Shown: positions 1 to 9,322, numbered from the stretch's first letter. The stretch: DNA of 64,000 nt from Eubacterium sp. (GCA_021769965.1 JAETRU010000002.1:1-64000); one strand, 5' to 3'. Numbers and translations are program-made. The notes: a model not told the origin generated them from the sequence alone.

Positions 1-720
1 ATTCTGGAACGCCAGGATGATCCCATCGTATCCATTCAGATCATGAACCCGGAAGATTACAGCGAAGCAGATACACAAAAACAATCTATGCTGGACATCA
101 AGGCCAAGACCGGAGCTGGAGAACTGATCGATGTGGAAGTCCAGAACGGAAAACTTGCTTACTTCGCTGACCGCTCTGTCTACTACTGCGCGAAGATGGT
201 CAATTCATCCTTGGATTCAGGTGATAATTATGATACAATGAAGAAAAGTATCATGATCGCTATCGTCAACGGCAGGATGTTTCCCGACTCAGGTCTGCTG
301 CATACCAGCTTCCACTACCGGGAAGATACTGAGCATTTCCGCCTCTCAGACAAGTCTGAGATCCACTTCCTCGAACTGTCCAAAGTGGATCCGGCCAAAC
401 CCGTTGAAGAAATGGATCCTGTGGAACAGTTTGCCGCTTACGTCAAGTACGCAGGTGATCCCAGCAAGGAGAATCTGCTCCACGAACTGATCGAACACGG
501 AGGTGAAGCCATCACAATGACAGAGAAAATATTCAAAGAGCTGACTGACGAAGAAAAAGCCTACTGGCGCAGAGAGAGCATCGACCGCAAAGAAGGTGCT
601 TCCATTGGCGACGCCAGCGCCAGGCGTGATATTGCCCGCAGCATGAAAACTAAAGGTATGACGGCAGAAGAGATCATGGAATTGACCGGACTGACCGCAA
701 ATGAACTGGAAGAAATATAA
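1..720 (+). CDS. Rpn-family (PD-(D/E)XK) nuclease/transposase-like protein, 5' partial
   Basis: The reading frame is open from base 1, so the N-terminus lies outside the window; about 239 residues are visible. The segment LDIKAKTGAGELIDVEVQ has the D...ExQ arrangement of the PD-(D/E)XK core of the recombination-promoting nuclease (Rpn)/putative transposase family, followed by the usual YYCAKMV helix and an L-x-G region. The C-terminal tail (IARSMKTKGMTAEEIMELTGLTANELEEI) is the helical tail typical of these proteins. Members nick or cut DNA and are often found as multi-copy, mobile-like genes. No neighbouring transposase or inverted ends are visible. A strong hairpin terminator follows directly. 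Confidence 0.85.
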   Translation: MLERQDDPIVSIQIMNPEDYSEADTQKQSMLDIKAKTGAGELIDVEVQNGKLAYFADRSVYYCAKMVNSSLDSGDNYDTMKKSIMIAIVNGRMFPDSGLLHTSFHYREDTEHFRLSDKSEIHFLELSKVDPAKPVEEMDPVEQFAAYVKYAGDPSKENLLHELIEHGGEAITMTEKIFKELTDEEKAYWRRESIDRKEGASIGDASARRDIARSMKTKGMTAEEIMELTGLTANELEEI

Positions 721-737
721 AAAGAAACAGCTCCGTC

Positions 738-795
738 AAAAAACCTGTACCCAGCCTCCGCGCGTGCCGCGCGCAGGCTGGGTACAGGTTTTCTT
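738..795. terminator. Bidirectional intrinsic terminator
   Basis: Long hairpin: AAAACCTGTACCCAGCCT pairs with its exact complement at 775-792, around a GC-rich loop. A-runs on the left and T-runs on the right let it end both the Rpn-like gene (plus) and the isocitrate dehydrogenase operon (minus), which converge here. Confidence 0.85.
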
Positions 796-799
796 TATT

Positions 800-1945
800 C
801 TACAGCTTTTCCATCACATAATCAGCAAATTCTCTGCAGGTAGCGCCATCCGGGAATCCCGTGACCACCACCTTCTTTTCTCTTTCACAGCATTCTTCCA
901 GAACAGCAGCCAGTTTATCAGCCTTATCGGTAAATCCGATATGGCGTATCATCATTTCAGCCGCTTTGAAGATGCTGGACGGATTGGCGTAGCCGCCCAG
1001 ACCGTCCTCGATCATCCGTGGAGCGCTGCCGTGGATCGCCTCAAACATAGCGTACCGATCACCCATGTTAGCGCTTCCCGCCGTACCGACGCCGCCCTGG
1101 ATCTCGGCAGCTTCATCAGTAATGATGTCACCGTACAGATTCGGGAGTACAAACACCTGAAAATTACTTCGAATATCTTTATTTACCAGATTGGCCGTCA
1201 TGATATCGATGTACCAGTCGTCAGCCTCGATCTGCGGGTAATCTGCCGCTACTTCGTGACAGATCCTCGTGAAGTTTCCGTCTGTCTTCTTCATGATGTT
1301 GGCTTTGGTAACGATCGTCACACTGGTTTTACCGTTCGCGGCCGCATAATCAAAGGCAGCCTTTGCGATTCTGCGGGTTCCAGGTTCTGTCGTCACCTTA
1401 AAATCCATAGAAAGTTTACCAGGGATCTCGACGCCTCTGCTTCCCAGAACGTACTCGCCCTCTGTATTTTCTCTGTAGAAGATCCAGTCGATGCCTTCCT
1501 CCGGCACCTGAACAGGCCGCACGTTGGCATACAGATCCAGTTCTCTGCGCAGCGTCACGTTGGCGCTTTCCAGTGTTCCTCCTTTTGGCGTCGTCGTCGG
1601 TCCCTTCAGCAGCACGTCGCAGCTTTTGATCGCCGCCAGCACATCGTCCGGCACAGCTTTTCCCAGCGCCGTTCTGTTTTCAATGGTAAGCCCCTCGATC
1701 TTCTTCAAAACGATCCTGCCGGATGCGATCTCGTCAGACATGACCTTCCTGAGCAGCCTCTCTGCCTGCTCCATGATAATCGGTCCGATGCCGTCGCCGC
1801 CGATGATCCCTATCGTAATTTTATCCATGGAAGCAAAATCCTTCGGCGCGCTGCCCGCCTCCATTTTCTCTGTCCGCTGCAGCTGTTCCTCCAGCAAAGC
1901 GCGAAACTGCTCACAGGCCTGATCTATATATGTTCTGTCGCTCAT
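800..1945 (-). CDS. icd: Isocitrate dehydrogenase (isocitrate/isopropylmalate dehydrogenase family)
   Basis: 381 residues. Oxidative decarboxylation of isocitrate to 2-oxoglutarate; NAD+ versus NADP+ use cannot be told by eye. The IIGGDGIGP motif (about residue 48), FYRENTEGEY and the substrate/metal motif NLYGDIITDEAAE are all present, as in beta-decarboxylating dehydrogenases. A roughly 40-residue N-terminal extension precedes the usual start of the fold. An internal Met40 is an alternative start, but AGAGGAAAG lies correctly before the chosen ATG. It is the last gene of the Re-citrate synthase operon, 12 bp after aconitase, and this context argues for isocitrate rather than isopropylmalate as substrate. 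Confidence 0.85.
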   Translation of the reverse strand: MSDRTYIDQACEQFRALLEEQLQRTEKMEAGSAPKDFASMDKITIGIIGGDGIGPIIMEQAERLLRKVMSDEIASGRIVLKKIEGLTIENRTALGKAVPDDVLAAIKSCDVLLKGPTTTPKGGTLESANVTLRRELDLYANVRPVQVPEEGIDWIFYRENTEGEYVLGSRGVEIPGKLSMDFKVTTEPGTRRIAKAAFDYAAANGKTSVTIVTKANIMKKTDGNFTRICHEVAADYPQIEADDWYIDIMTANLVNKDIRSNFQVFVLPNLYGDIITDEAAEIQGGVGTAGSANMGDRYAMFEAIHGSAPRMIEDGLGGYANPSSIFKAAEMMIRHIGFTDKADKLAAVLEECCEREKKVVVTGFPDGATCREFADYVMEKL

Positions 1946-1957
1946 CTTGCTTTCCTC

Positions 1958-3889
1958 TTATTCTCCTTGTTTTGCTACGTATTTCAGAAGGCTTCCTGCC
2001 TTCAGGATCTCTTTCTGCCGCTGGGTGAAGCTGCATGCCAGCGTAAACGTTTCCCCTGTGGTCACGTCGGTCAAAGTGATCTCTCCGCTGTCCATACCGG
2101 CGTAGATATCGCTCAGACGAAGTACATCTCCCTGACTGACCCTGTCGTAATCCGCCGGATCCTTAAAGGTCAGAGGCATGATGCCGGCATTGATCAGATT
2201 CGCCGCGTGAATACGGGCAAAACTCTTGGTGATAACGGCCCGCACACCCAGATACAGAGGAACCAGTGCCGCATGCTCTCTGGAAGAGCCCTGGCCGTAG
2301 TTATTGCCGCCTACAATAATGCTCTGTCCCGCTGCTTTAGCTCTTTCCGGGAAGGTTTTGTCACACACGCCGAAGCAGTATTGTGACAAGTGCGGAATAT
2401 TAGAACGATACGGCAGGATCTTGGCGCCGGCCGGCATGATGTGGTCTGTGGTGATATTATCTCCCACCTTCAGAACAAGCTCTGCCTGCAGGATATCTTC
2501 CTGCGGCTTGCTGGCCGGAAATTCTTTGATATTAGGTCCGCGAAGGATCGGCAGTGCTTCCGCTTCCGCGGCAGATGCCGGCGGGATGATCGCGCTGTCG
2601 TCGATCTTGAAGTTCTCCGGCATGACCACCTGCGGCATTTCACCCAGAAGCATCGGATCTGTGATTTCTCCTGTCAGAGCCGCCGCGACAGCGGTCTCCG
2701 GTGAAACCAGATATACCTTGCCGTCCGCAGTACCGGAACGTCCTTCAAAGTTGCGGTTGAAGGTCCGCAGAGAAACGCCTCCAGAATTCGGTGAGAATCC
2801 CATGCCGATGCAAGGACCGCAGGCACACTCCAGTACCCGGGCGCCGCTTGCCAGAATGTCAGACAGCGCGCCGCAGTCAGCCAGCATTGCCAGGACCTGC
2901 TTTGATCCCGGTGAAATGGACAGACTGACCTCCGGTTTGATCGTCTTTCCCTTCAGCAGTGCCGCGACCTTCAGCATATCGTAGAGAGAAGAATTGGTAC
3001 AGGAACCGATGCATACCTGATCCACCTTGGTGCCTTTGAGCATGTTTACAGCGACTACATTGTCCGGGCTGTGCGGACACGCGATCATAGGACGCAGCGT
3101 GGACAGATTGATATCGATGACCCTGTCGTAAACAGCATCTTCGTCGCTCTTCAGCTCTATGTAATCCTGTTCTCTGCCTTCTGCCGCGAGAAACGCTCTG
3201 GTCACTTCGTCAGACGGGAAGATGGACGTGGTCGCTCCCAGTTCCGTTCCCATATTGGTGATCGTAGCTCTCTCCGGCACAGACAGTGTTTCGATCCCGG
3301 GTCCACCCCATTCGATGACGGCGCCTACGCCGCCTTTGACTGACAGGATACGCAGGATCTCCAGACTGACATCCTTTGCCGTAACAAACGGATTCAGTCT
3401 GCCGGTCAGATTTACCTTATACATCTTCGGCATGGTGATATAGTACGCGCCGCCGCCCATTGCGACTGCCACGTCAAGACCTCCGGCGCCCATGGCCAGC
3501 ATGCCGATACCGCCGCCGGTCGGCGTATGGCTGTCAGATCCGATCAGAGTTTTTCCCGGTTTTCCGAATCTCTCCAGATGCACCTGATGACAGATACCGT
3601 TGCCCGGCCGTGAGAAATACAGACCGTATTTCTTTGCCATGGACTGGATAAATCTGTGGTCATCAGCATTTTCAAAGCCGGACTGCAGCGTATTGTGGTC
3701 AATATATGCGACGGAAAGCTCCGTTCTTACCCGCGGAATACCCATGGTCTCAAATTCCAGATAAGCCATGGTGCCGGTGGCATCCTGCGTCAGGGTCTGG
3801 TCAATGCGCAGAGCGATCTCACTGCCTGCTGTCATCTCGCCGCTGATCAGATGCTCTTTAATTATTTTCTGTGCTATTGTTAGTCCCAT
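1958..3889 (-). CDS. acn: Aconitate hydratase
   Basis: 643 residues, the compact monomeric aconitase form. It isomerises citrate to isocitrate through cis-aconitate in the cytoplasm with a [4Fe-4S] cluster. Cluster ligands are visible as CIGSCTNSS (Cys297) and CACGPCIG (Cys357 and Cys360). The C-terminal swivel domain has the GGNNYGQGSSREHA motif that binds substrate. Its start overlaps the end of the upstream GntR regulator gene by 32 bp, so the two are probably translationally coupled. It lies between the citrate synthase/regulator pair and isocitrate dehydrogenase, which matches pathway order. Confidence 0.93.
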   Translation of the reverse strand: MGLTIAQKIIKEHLISGEMTAGSEIALRIDQTLTQDATGTMAYLEFETMGIPRVRTELSVAYIDHNTLQSGFENADDHRFIQSMAKKYGLYFSRPGNGICHQVHLERFGKPGKTLIGSDSHTPTGGGIGMLAMGAGGLDVAVAMGGGAYYITMPKMYKVNLTGRLNPFVTAKDVSLEILRILSVKGGVGAVIEWGGPGIETLSVPERATITNMGTELGATTSIFPSDEVTRAFLAAEGREQDYIELKSDEDAVYDRVIDINLSTLRPMIACPHSPDNVVAVNMLKGTKVDQVCIGSCTNSSLYDMLKVAALLKGKTIKPEVSLSISPGSKQVLAMLADCGALSDILASGARVLECACGPCIGMGFSPNSGGVSLRTFNRNFEGRSGTADGKVYLVSPETAVAAALTGEITDPMLLGEMPQVVMPENFKIDDSAIIPPASAAEAEALPILRGPNIKEFPASKPQEDILQAELVLKVGDNITTDHIMPAGAKILPYRSNIPHLSQYCFGVCDKTFPERAKAAGQSIIVGGNNYGQGSSREHAALVPLYLGVRAVITKSFARIHAANLINAGIMPLTFKDPADYDRVSQGDVLRLSDIYAGMDSGEITLTDVTTGETFTLACSFTQRQKEILKAGSLLKYVAKQGE

Positions 3890-4535
3890 ATTGCTCGTTT
3901 ACCTCCATAATACTGTTGTATGCGTGATCGATGTGCATGAGCACGATCGTGTCTATCTTATCTCCGTCCCTCTCAGAAATGGCGTTGTACAGCGCTCTGT
4001 GCTCTGCTACGGAAGCCATGATCCTGTGGGACTTTTCCAGCGACAGACGGCGGAATTTCATCATTTTGTGATGGATCGGACCCAGGATCGTCTCGAAGGT
4101 CGTGCTTCCGCACTCCCTGTAGATGATATCGTGGAACTCCGTATCCAGGTCCCGCACTTTAATGGCGTCGCCCTTCTGCGCGAAGAATTCCTGCTGGTCC
4201 ACGTTGTCCTTCAGCGCTTTCAGCCCCTCCTCGCTTATATTCTCCGCTGCCCGCCTGGTGGCCATGGATTCGATCCGGCGTTTCACCTCAAACAGGTCCT
4301 TCACGTCGTTTACCGTGACCCCCACGACTACAGTACCCATAGAAGACTCTTTGATCAGCTTCTCATGAGAAAGGCGGCTCATCGCCTCGCGGATCGGCGT
4401 GCGGCTGACGCCCAGCTCCTCAGAAAGCCTCGTCTCGCTGATGATCTCACCCTGAGCGTAAGTGCCGCTGAGAATGTTATATTCCAATTGATCGTAAACT
4501 CTGTCAGCCAGAGATATATTTTTATATGCTATCAT
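3858..4535 (-). CDS. GntR family regulator (FadR/FCD type) inside the citrate operon
   Basis: 225 residues. An N-terminal winged helix (residues about 8-70, with SETRLSEELGVSRTPIREAMSRL) is followed by an all-helical FCD ligand domain (RDLDTEFHDIIYRECG, then a conserved His region). FCD domains commonly bind metal plus a carboxylic acid, so citrate or a related acid is a reasonable ligand (inference). The start overlaps the Re-citrate synthase stop by 4 bp and the end overlaps aconitase by 32 bp, so it is co-transcribed with the enzymes. A TGTATACA palindrome beside the operon promoter -10 is a candidate autoregulatory operator. Confidence 0.88.
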   Translation of the reverse strand: MIAYKNISLADRVYDQLEYNILSGTYAQGEIISETRLSEELGVSRTPIREAMSRLSHEKLIKESSMGTVVVGVTVNDVKDLFEVKRRIESMATRRAAENISEEGLKALKDNVDQQEFFAQKGDAIKVRDLDTEFHDIIYRECGSTTFETILGPIHHKMMKFRRLSLEKSHRIMASVAEHRALYNAISERDGDKIDTIVLMHIDHAYNSIMEVNEQYGTNNSTENN

Positions 4536-5905
4536 TTCTTTACCTCCCCATCGGTAAGCTCTATGATCTTGCCTTCAAGCTCTTTGTTAGACAGACTGGT
4601 GGTTCTGCCGTCAGCATACATCTCGTCTACCCATTCCTTCAACTGAACGACCAGCGGACTGTCCTTGTGGAGTTTCTTCTCTTCCGGCAGACCGTAGTGC
4701 TCGTTGATCCAGTAAGCGATACCTGCCAGTCCGCTGGTTTTGCTCACGGCTACGCCCGGCGTCCTTCCAAGCAGTTTTTTCGTATCAAAGATATTGTAGA
4801 TCTCCTCATCCTTCATCAGACCGTCCGCATGGATGCCGGCCTTCGTCACATTGAAATTTTCACCGACAAAAGGCGTCATCGGCGGGATGTCGTATCCCAT
4901 CTCGTCTCTGAAATATCTGCCGATCTCCGTCACCACGGTCGGATCCATGCCATCCATAGAGCCGCGCAGAGAAGCGTATTCAAAGACCATTGCCTCCAGA
5001 GGCACGTTGCCGGTCCGCTCTCCGATCCCCAGCATCGAGCAGTTGACCGCGCAGGCTCCATAAAGCCATGCCGTAGACGCGTTGGCCACCGCCTTATAAA
5101 AATCGTTGTGGCCGTGCCACTCCAGCATCTCGCTGGGTACTCCCGCATAATGCTGCAAACCGTAAATAATGCCGGCGACGCTTCGCGGCAATGCCGCTTC
5201 CGTGTATGGAATGCCGTAGCCCATGGTATCACATGCCCGGATCTTTACCGGTACGCCTGCTTCCTCAGACAATTTCATGATCTCATTTACAAACGGTACC
5301 ACAAAGCCGTAGAAGTCAGCTCTGGTAATATCCTCCAGATGGCACCGCGGCACCACTCCGGCCTCAAAAGCGTCTCTTATGGTTTCCAGATAATAGTCCA
5401 CCGCCTGTCTGCGGGTCATCTGCATCTTCTTGAAAATGTGGTAATCGCTGCAGGAAACCAGTACGCCGGTCTCTTTGATCCCCAGCTTCTTCACCATCTG
5501 GAAATCCTCCTTCTTAGCCCTGATCCACGTAGTGATCTCCGGAAAGCGGAGTCCCAGGTCCATGCACTTCTCCACTGCTTCCCGGTCCTTCTTGGTATAA
5601 ATAAAAAATTCCGACTGACGGATCAGTCCATACGGCCCGCCCAGTCTGGACAGCAGTTTGTACAGATCCACGATCTGCTTTACTGTATATGGCGCCATAG
5701 ACTGCTGGCCGTCACGGAAAGAGGTATCGGTGATCCAGATATCTTCCGGCATGTTCATCGGTACACGTCTGTGGTTGAACACGATCTTAGGCACTTCCGT
5801 GTAACTGAACATATCCCGATACAGATTCGGCTCCGGGATATCCTGCAGGGAATACTTATAACTGGCCTGCTCCAGCAGATTTGACTTTCCTGATATTTCT
5901 ATCAT
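4532..5905 (-). CDS. Re-citrate synthase (HMGL/isopropylmalate synthase-like)
   Basis: 457 residues. The fold belongs to the DRE-TIM metallolyase (isopropylmalate/homocitrate synthase) family: WITDTSFRDGQQS near residue 58 holds the catalytic RDGQQ, LEWHGHNDF supplies the metal-binding HxH, and GERTGNVPLE follows. The protein resembles the Re-face-specific citrate synthase of Clostridium kluyveri more than isopropylmalate synthase: it has the long N-terminal region and no leucine-regulatory domain. It would condense acetyl-CoA with oxaloacetate to citrate. First gene of an operon whose later genes are aconitase and isocitrate dehydrogenase, which supports citrate as product. Homocitrate synthase is the main alternative. 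Confidence 0.85.
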   Translation of the reverse strand: MIEISGKSNLLEQASYKYSLQDIPEPNLYRDMFSYTEVPKIVFNHRRVPMNMPEDIWITDTSFRDGQQSMAPYTVKQIVDLYKLLSRLGGPYGLIRQSEFFIYTKKDREAVEKCMDLGLRFPEITTWIRAKKEDFQMVKKLGIKETGVLVSCSDYHIFKKMQMTRRQAVDYYLETIRDAFEAGVVPRCHLEDITRADFYGFVVPFVNEIMKLSEEAGVPVKIRACDTMGYGIPYTEAALPRSVAGIIYGLQHYAGVPSEMLEWHGHNDFYKAVANASTAWLYGACAVNCSMLGIGERTGNVPLEAMVFEYASLRGSMDGMDPTVVTEIGRYFRDEMGYDIPPMTPFVGENFNVTKAGIHADGLMKDEEIYNIFDTKKLLGRTPGVAVSKTSGLAGIAYWINEHYGLPEEKKLHKDSPLVVQLKEWVDEMYADGRTTSLSNKELEGKIIELTDGEVKK

Positions 5906-5981
5906 ATCTACATACCTCCCAATTCCTTGGCGCCGGCGCTGTGCCCGCGCGCTTTATTACACTAAATCACTGCATTCTATC

Positions 5982-6018
5982 TGTATACAAGTATAATCGC
6001 ATGCGCTCTGTTTGTCAA
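5982..6018 (-). promoter_or_regulatory. Promoter of the citrate operon with overlapping palindromic operator
   Basis: On the minus strand a perfect TTGACA (-35, 6013-6018) is 17 bp from TATACT (-10, 5990-5995). Just downstream of and touching the -10 is the perfect 8-bp palindrome TGTATACA (5982-5989), placed to block initiation. FadR-type GntR proteins bind short AT-centred palindromes of this kind, and such a regulator is the second gene of the operon. The assignment of regulator to site is inference. Confidence 0.75.
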
Positions 6019-6077
6019 TAGGATTTTGTATAATTGTTTTTAAATTGTTCTCGACTTTATTTCCCATTTTACATCAA

Positions 6078-6131
6078 AAAATAAAAAGCGGGCGCAGCTT
6101 TTGCACCCGTCCGGATTCTGATACCCGCTTT
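6078..6131 (-). terminator. Possible terminator after the response regulator gene
   Basis: Read on the minus strand, AAAGCGGG pairs with the CCCGCTTT that is followed by a T-rich stretch (TTTATTTTTT). The loop is long (about 30 nt), so it is weaker than the other terminators in this window. Confidence 0.5.
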
Positions 6132-6137
6132 CTTCTG

Positions 6138-6785
6138 TTATTTCTGCGTATCCGCGCTTCTGGTCACCAGCTTCGCCCTGCGGCCCTTCCACTCCATGTC
6201 CGTCACCCGGAAGGAGGCTCCGTCGTCACTTTTCATCAGAGCATCAAAGGGTGTCAGTCCCGCTTTCTCCGCCGCGCAAAGCCCTGTGGCCCGGCTGTTG
6301 GCATACAGTCTCTGCCCTGTGGCTTCGTCAAAGAGCCACACATGCAGCGGCAGCGCGTCCAGGATCGCAGCGGCTCCCTGATCCTGCGAAGACTGAAGCA
6401 GGATCGCCGTTTCCAGACGCCGCAGCATAACGCCGGGAGCCACAGGTTTAATGAGGAAATCATCCGCTCCTGCCCGTATCACCTGCTCCTTGGCCGTATT
6501 GACGTCGGCCGCGGTCAGAGCAAGGACCGGCAGCTGGTACAGCTTTTCGTCTCTACGGATCACATCAAGGAGTTCATAGCCGTCCATCACCGGCATGTGC
6601 AGATCCAGCAGAACAGCCGCGATATCCGGATCACTCTGTAGAATATCCAGCGCCTCCCGGCCGTCAGCCGCCTCTCTGACTTCATACTCGCGGCGCAGGA
6701 TCCGGCACAGGACTCTGCGGTTGATGGCGTCATCATCAGCGATCAAAACTTTTTTCTTTTTTTCAAATTCTTCAACAAAACACAT
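6138..6785 (-). CDS. Orphan response regulator: receiver domain plus PAS-like C-terminus
   Basis: 215 residues. The receiver domain spans about residues 12-125: acidic pocket Asp17-Asp18-Asp19, phosphoacceptor Asp61 in LLDLHMPVMDG, Thr91 and Lys113 in the LIKP motif. The remaining 90 residues (AAAILDALPLHVWLFDEATGQRLYANSRA) look like a degenerate PAS sensor domain rather than a DNA-binding domain or GGDEF. It therefore probably acts by protein contact or small-ligand sensing. No histidine kinase is nearby. It lies 40 bp after pdp, possibly on the same transcript. Confidence 0.8.
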   Translation of the reverse strand: MCFVEEFEKKKKVLIADDDAINRRVLCRILRREYEVREAADGREALDILQSDPDIAAVLLDLHMPVMDGYELLDVIRRDEKLYQLPVLALTAADVNTAKEQVIRAGADDFLIKPVAPGVMLRRLETAILLQSSQDQGAAAILDALPLHVWLFDEATGQRLYANSRATGLCAAEKAGLTPFDALMKSDDGASFRVTDMEWKGRRAKLVTRSADTQK

Positions 6786-6825
6786 AGTAACATCAACAAC
6801 CTTTCCTCACACATTCTGCAAAAGC

Positions 6826-8133
6826 CTACAGTCCCAGAACCTCTTTCACCAGCTCCGGCACTTCAGGTTTCTCGTCGGAAAGCGTAAAGGCTCCCCGGAT
6901 CTCTTTTTCCGCGTTTGTCAGCCTGCTGCGGCTGCCGGTGTAGACAGAAGCAAGACTTTCTCCCTTGCTGACTTTGTCTCCGACCTTTTTATGTACCACG
7001 ATACCTGCGGACAGATCCACCTGTTCCTCTTTGGTAGCCCTTCCTGCGCCTGTATGCTGCGAAGCGGCACCGATAGCTCTGGCGTCCACGGCGTGAACAA
7101 AACCGTTTTTATCCGCTAGGATCTCTCTGGTCAAAGCAGCCTGCGGGAACAGACTGTAATCCGTTACAACACCCGCGTCGCCGCCCTGACGGGAAATGAA
7201 GCTCTCAAGCTTTGCCAGTCCGGCTCCGCTTTCCAGCGCCTGCCGCGCCATGATCTCTCCTTCCGCTGCGGTTTTCACTCTGCCGCCCAGATAGATCATG
7301 ATCCCGGCCAGTTTCATGGACAGCGCCGTAATATCCGCAGGGCCTTTGCCCTTCAGGGTCTCAATGGCCTCTATCACTTCCAGACTGTTGCCGACCGCAT
7401 GGCCCAGCGGCTGGTTCATATCCGTTATAACGGCTACGGTCCGTCTGCCGGCCGCCCTGCCGATCTCGCACATGATCTCTCCCAGCTTTTCCGCGTCCTG
7501 CCGGTTTTCCATAAACGCCCCGTGACCGCACTTTACGTCCAGAACGATGGCGTCGCTGCCCGCTGCCAGCTTTTTGCTCATGATGCTGGAGGCGATCAGG
7601 CTCAGGTTCTCTACCGTGCCGGTCACGTCCCGCAGAGCGTAAAGCTTCTTATCCGCAGGCGTAATATGAGCCGTCTGTCCGATCACGGAAATGCCGATCT
7701 CGTTGACCTGCCGCAAAAAGGCTTCCGGCTCCATGGACGTGCGGAATCCCGGAATGGACTCCAGCTTATCCACAGTTCCTCCGGTAAACCCCAGTCCCCG
7801 GCCGCTCATCTTCGCAATGGGAACTCCGCAGGCCGCGGCCAGCGGCGCCACGATCAGCGTGGTCTTGTCTCCCACACCGCCGGTAGAGTGCTTATCTACC
7901 TTGATACCGCGGATACCGGACAGATCGATCGTATCCCCGGAATACCGCATAGCGTTGGTCAGCTCAAAGGTCTCTGTCTTATCCATCTTCTGAAAATAGA
8001 CCGCCATCAGAAATGCCGCGGCCTGATAGTCCGGGATATCCCCTTCCGTATAGCCTTTGATGAACCAGCGGATCTCCGCCTGTGTCAAAGTGCCTCCATC
8101 CCGCTTTTTTATGATGATATCATTCATATTCAT
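6826..8133 (-). CDS. pdp: Pyrimidine-nucleoside phosphorylase
   Basis: 435 residues, the usual length of the thymidine/pyrimidine phosphorylase family. It splits uridine, thymidine or deoxyuridine with phosphate to give the base and (deoxy)ribose-1-phosphate. The family signature KMSGRGLGFTGGTVDKLESI is present, as are the phosphate-binding KHSTGGVGDKTTL and VDKHS region. It starts 2 bp after deoB, which converts the sugar-1-phosphate made here to the 5-phosphate, so the two form one nucleoside salvage pair. Confidence 0.93.
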   Translation of the reverse strand: MNMNDIIIKKRDGGTLTQAEIRWFIKGYTEGDIPDYQAAAFLMAVYFQKMDKTETFELTNAMRYSGDTIDLSGIRGIKVDKHSTGGVGDKTTLIVAPLAAACGVPIAKMSGRGLGFTGGTVDKLESIPGFRTSMEPEAFLRQVNEIGISVIGQTAHITPADKKLYALRDVTGTVENLSLIASSIMSKKLAAGSDAIVLDVKCGHGAFMENRQDAEKLGEIMCEIGRAAGRRTVAVITDMNQPLGHAVGNSLEVIEAIETLKGKGPADITALSMKLAGIMIYLGGRVKTAAEGEIMARQALESGAGLAKLESFISRQGGDAGVVTDYSLFPQAALTREILADKNGFVHAVDARAIGAASQHTGAGRATKEEQVDLSAGIVVHKKVGDKVSKGESLASVYTGSRSRLTNAEKEIRGAFTLSDEKPEVPELVKEVLGL

Positions 8134-8135
8134 GG

Positions 8136-9308
8136 TTATCTGATCTCCTTCAGGAAGCTCTCTCCGATCAAAGTCGGCTCTGCCCCCAGATATTCTGCAA
8201 TAGTGGCTCCGATATCGGCAAAGCTCTTTCTCACGCCCAGGTCTGTACCCGCTTTAACGCCGCTGCCGCAAATCAAAACCGGAACATACTCCCTCGTATG
8301 ATCCCATCCGCTATGCACCGGATCGTTGCCGTGATCCGCGCAGATCATCAGGATGTCCCCTTCCTTCATAGCTGCCATCAGCTCAGGCAGGCGGGCGTCA
8401 AATTCCATGATAGCCCGGCCGTAGCCGGCAGGATCTCTTCTGTGGCCGTACTTGGAATCAAAATCCACCAGATTGGTAAAGATGAATCCGTTAAAATTCT
8501 CCTGCAGCGCCTCGATCGTCCGGTCCACGCCGTCCATATTATCCGCGGTGTGTACAGACCGGGTCACGCCCTGTCCGTTAAAGATATCGCTGATCTTGCC
8601 GATCGCGTAGACCGTCTGTCCCGTCTTCGCCACTTTATCCAGCACCGTCTCGGCGCTTGGTGAAACAGCATAGTCACGGCGGTCCGAAGTACGCACCCGC
8701 TTTCCATCTTCTATGACATATGGTCTCGCGATGACTCTGCCGCAGGCCCACTGCCCTGTAAGCAGCTCTCTGGCAGCCTCGCAGATCTTATACAGCTCTT
8801 CCAGCGGAATGACCGCCGTATTGGCCGCGATCTGAAAAACGCTGTCTGCTGAAGTGTAGACGATAGGACTGCCCGAAGCCTCATGTTCCGGTCCCAGCTG
8901 CTCGATGATCTCTGTACCGGATGCCGGATAGTTGCCCAGGCACCTGCGGCCGATCTTCTCCTCGAAGGCCGCCATAAACTCTGCCGGAAAACCATCGGGA
9001 TAGGTCTTAAACGGCGTCTTTGTCTCAATGCCTGCTATCTCCCAGTGGCCGGTTATGGTATCCTTGCCGCAAGACACCTCCGCCAGCTTTCCAAAGGCTC
9101 CTTTGGGAGACTCTGTTTTCAGTCTGCCGCCTGCCGCGCCCGCTATGTTGCCAAAGCCCAGCGCCTGCAGATTCGGGATCTGAAAGTCTTCATTATTGTC
9201 TACGATATGGCCGAAGGTATCTGCTCCGGCATCCCCGTATTTTTCTGCGTCAGGCAGCTGGCCGATGCCCAGACTGTCTGTTACGATCAAAGTTACTCTC
9301 TTCATCAC
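8136..9308 (-). CDS. deoB: Phosphopentomutase
   Basis: 390 residues. Interconverts ribose- or deoxyribose-1-phosphate and the 5-phosphate using Mn2+. Alkaline-phosphatase-type fold: N-terminal VTDSLGIGQLPDA metal site, the phosphorylated Thr in GKDTITGHWE, and the C-terminal metal ligands in CADHGNDP and WDHTREY. Length is standard. Directly upstream of pdp with a 2-bp gap and 14 bp downstream of the metallophosphoesterase gene, so part of the same operon. Confidence 0.95.
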   Translation of the reverse strand: MMKRVTLIVTDSLGIGQLPDAEKYGDAGADTFGHIVDNNEDFQIPNLQALGFGNIAGAAGGRLKTESPKGAFGKLAEVSCGKDTITGHWEIAGIETKTPFKTYPDGFPAEFMAAFEEKIGRRCLGNYPASGTEIIEQLGPEHEASGSPIVYTSADSVFQIAANTAVIPLEELYKICEAARELLTGQWACGRVIARPYVIEDGKRVRTSDRRDYAVSPSAETVLDKVAKTGQTVYAIGKISDIFNGQGVTRSVHTADNMDGVDRTIEALQENFNGFIFTNLVDFDSKYGHRRDPAGYGRAIMEFDARLPELMAAMKEGDILMICADHGNDPVHSGWDHTREYVPVLICGSGVKAGTDLGVRKSFADIGATIAEYLGAEPTLIGESFLKEIR

Positions 9309-9322
9309 TTAAAAACCTCCTT

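Noticed and set aside
701-2386. Long plus-strand open frame (561 codons) after the Rpn-like gene
   Set aside because: It is antisense to isocitrate dehydrogenase and aconitase, whose motifs are intact, and its own translation has no domain character. It also runs through the terminator at 738-795.
4526-5884. 452-codon plus-strand frame
   Set aside because: Fully antisense to the well-supported Re-citrate synthase gene; composition is that of a shadow frame.
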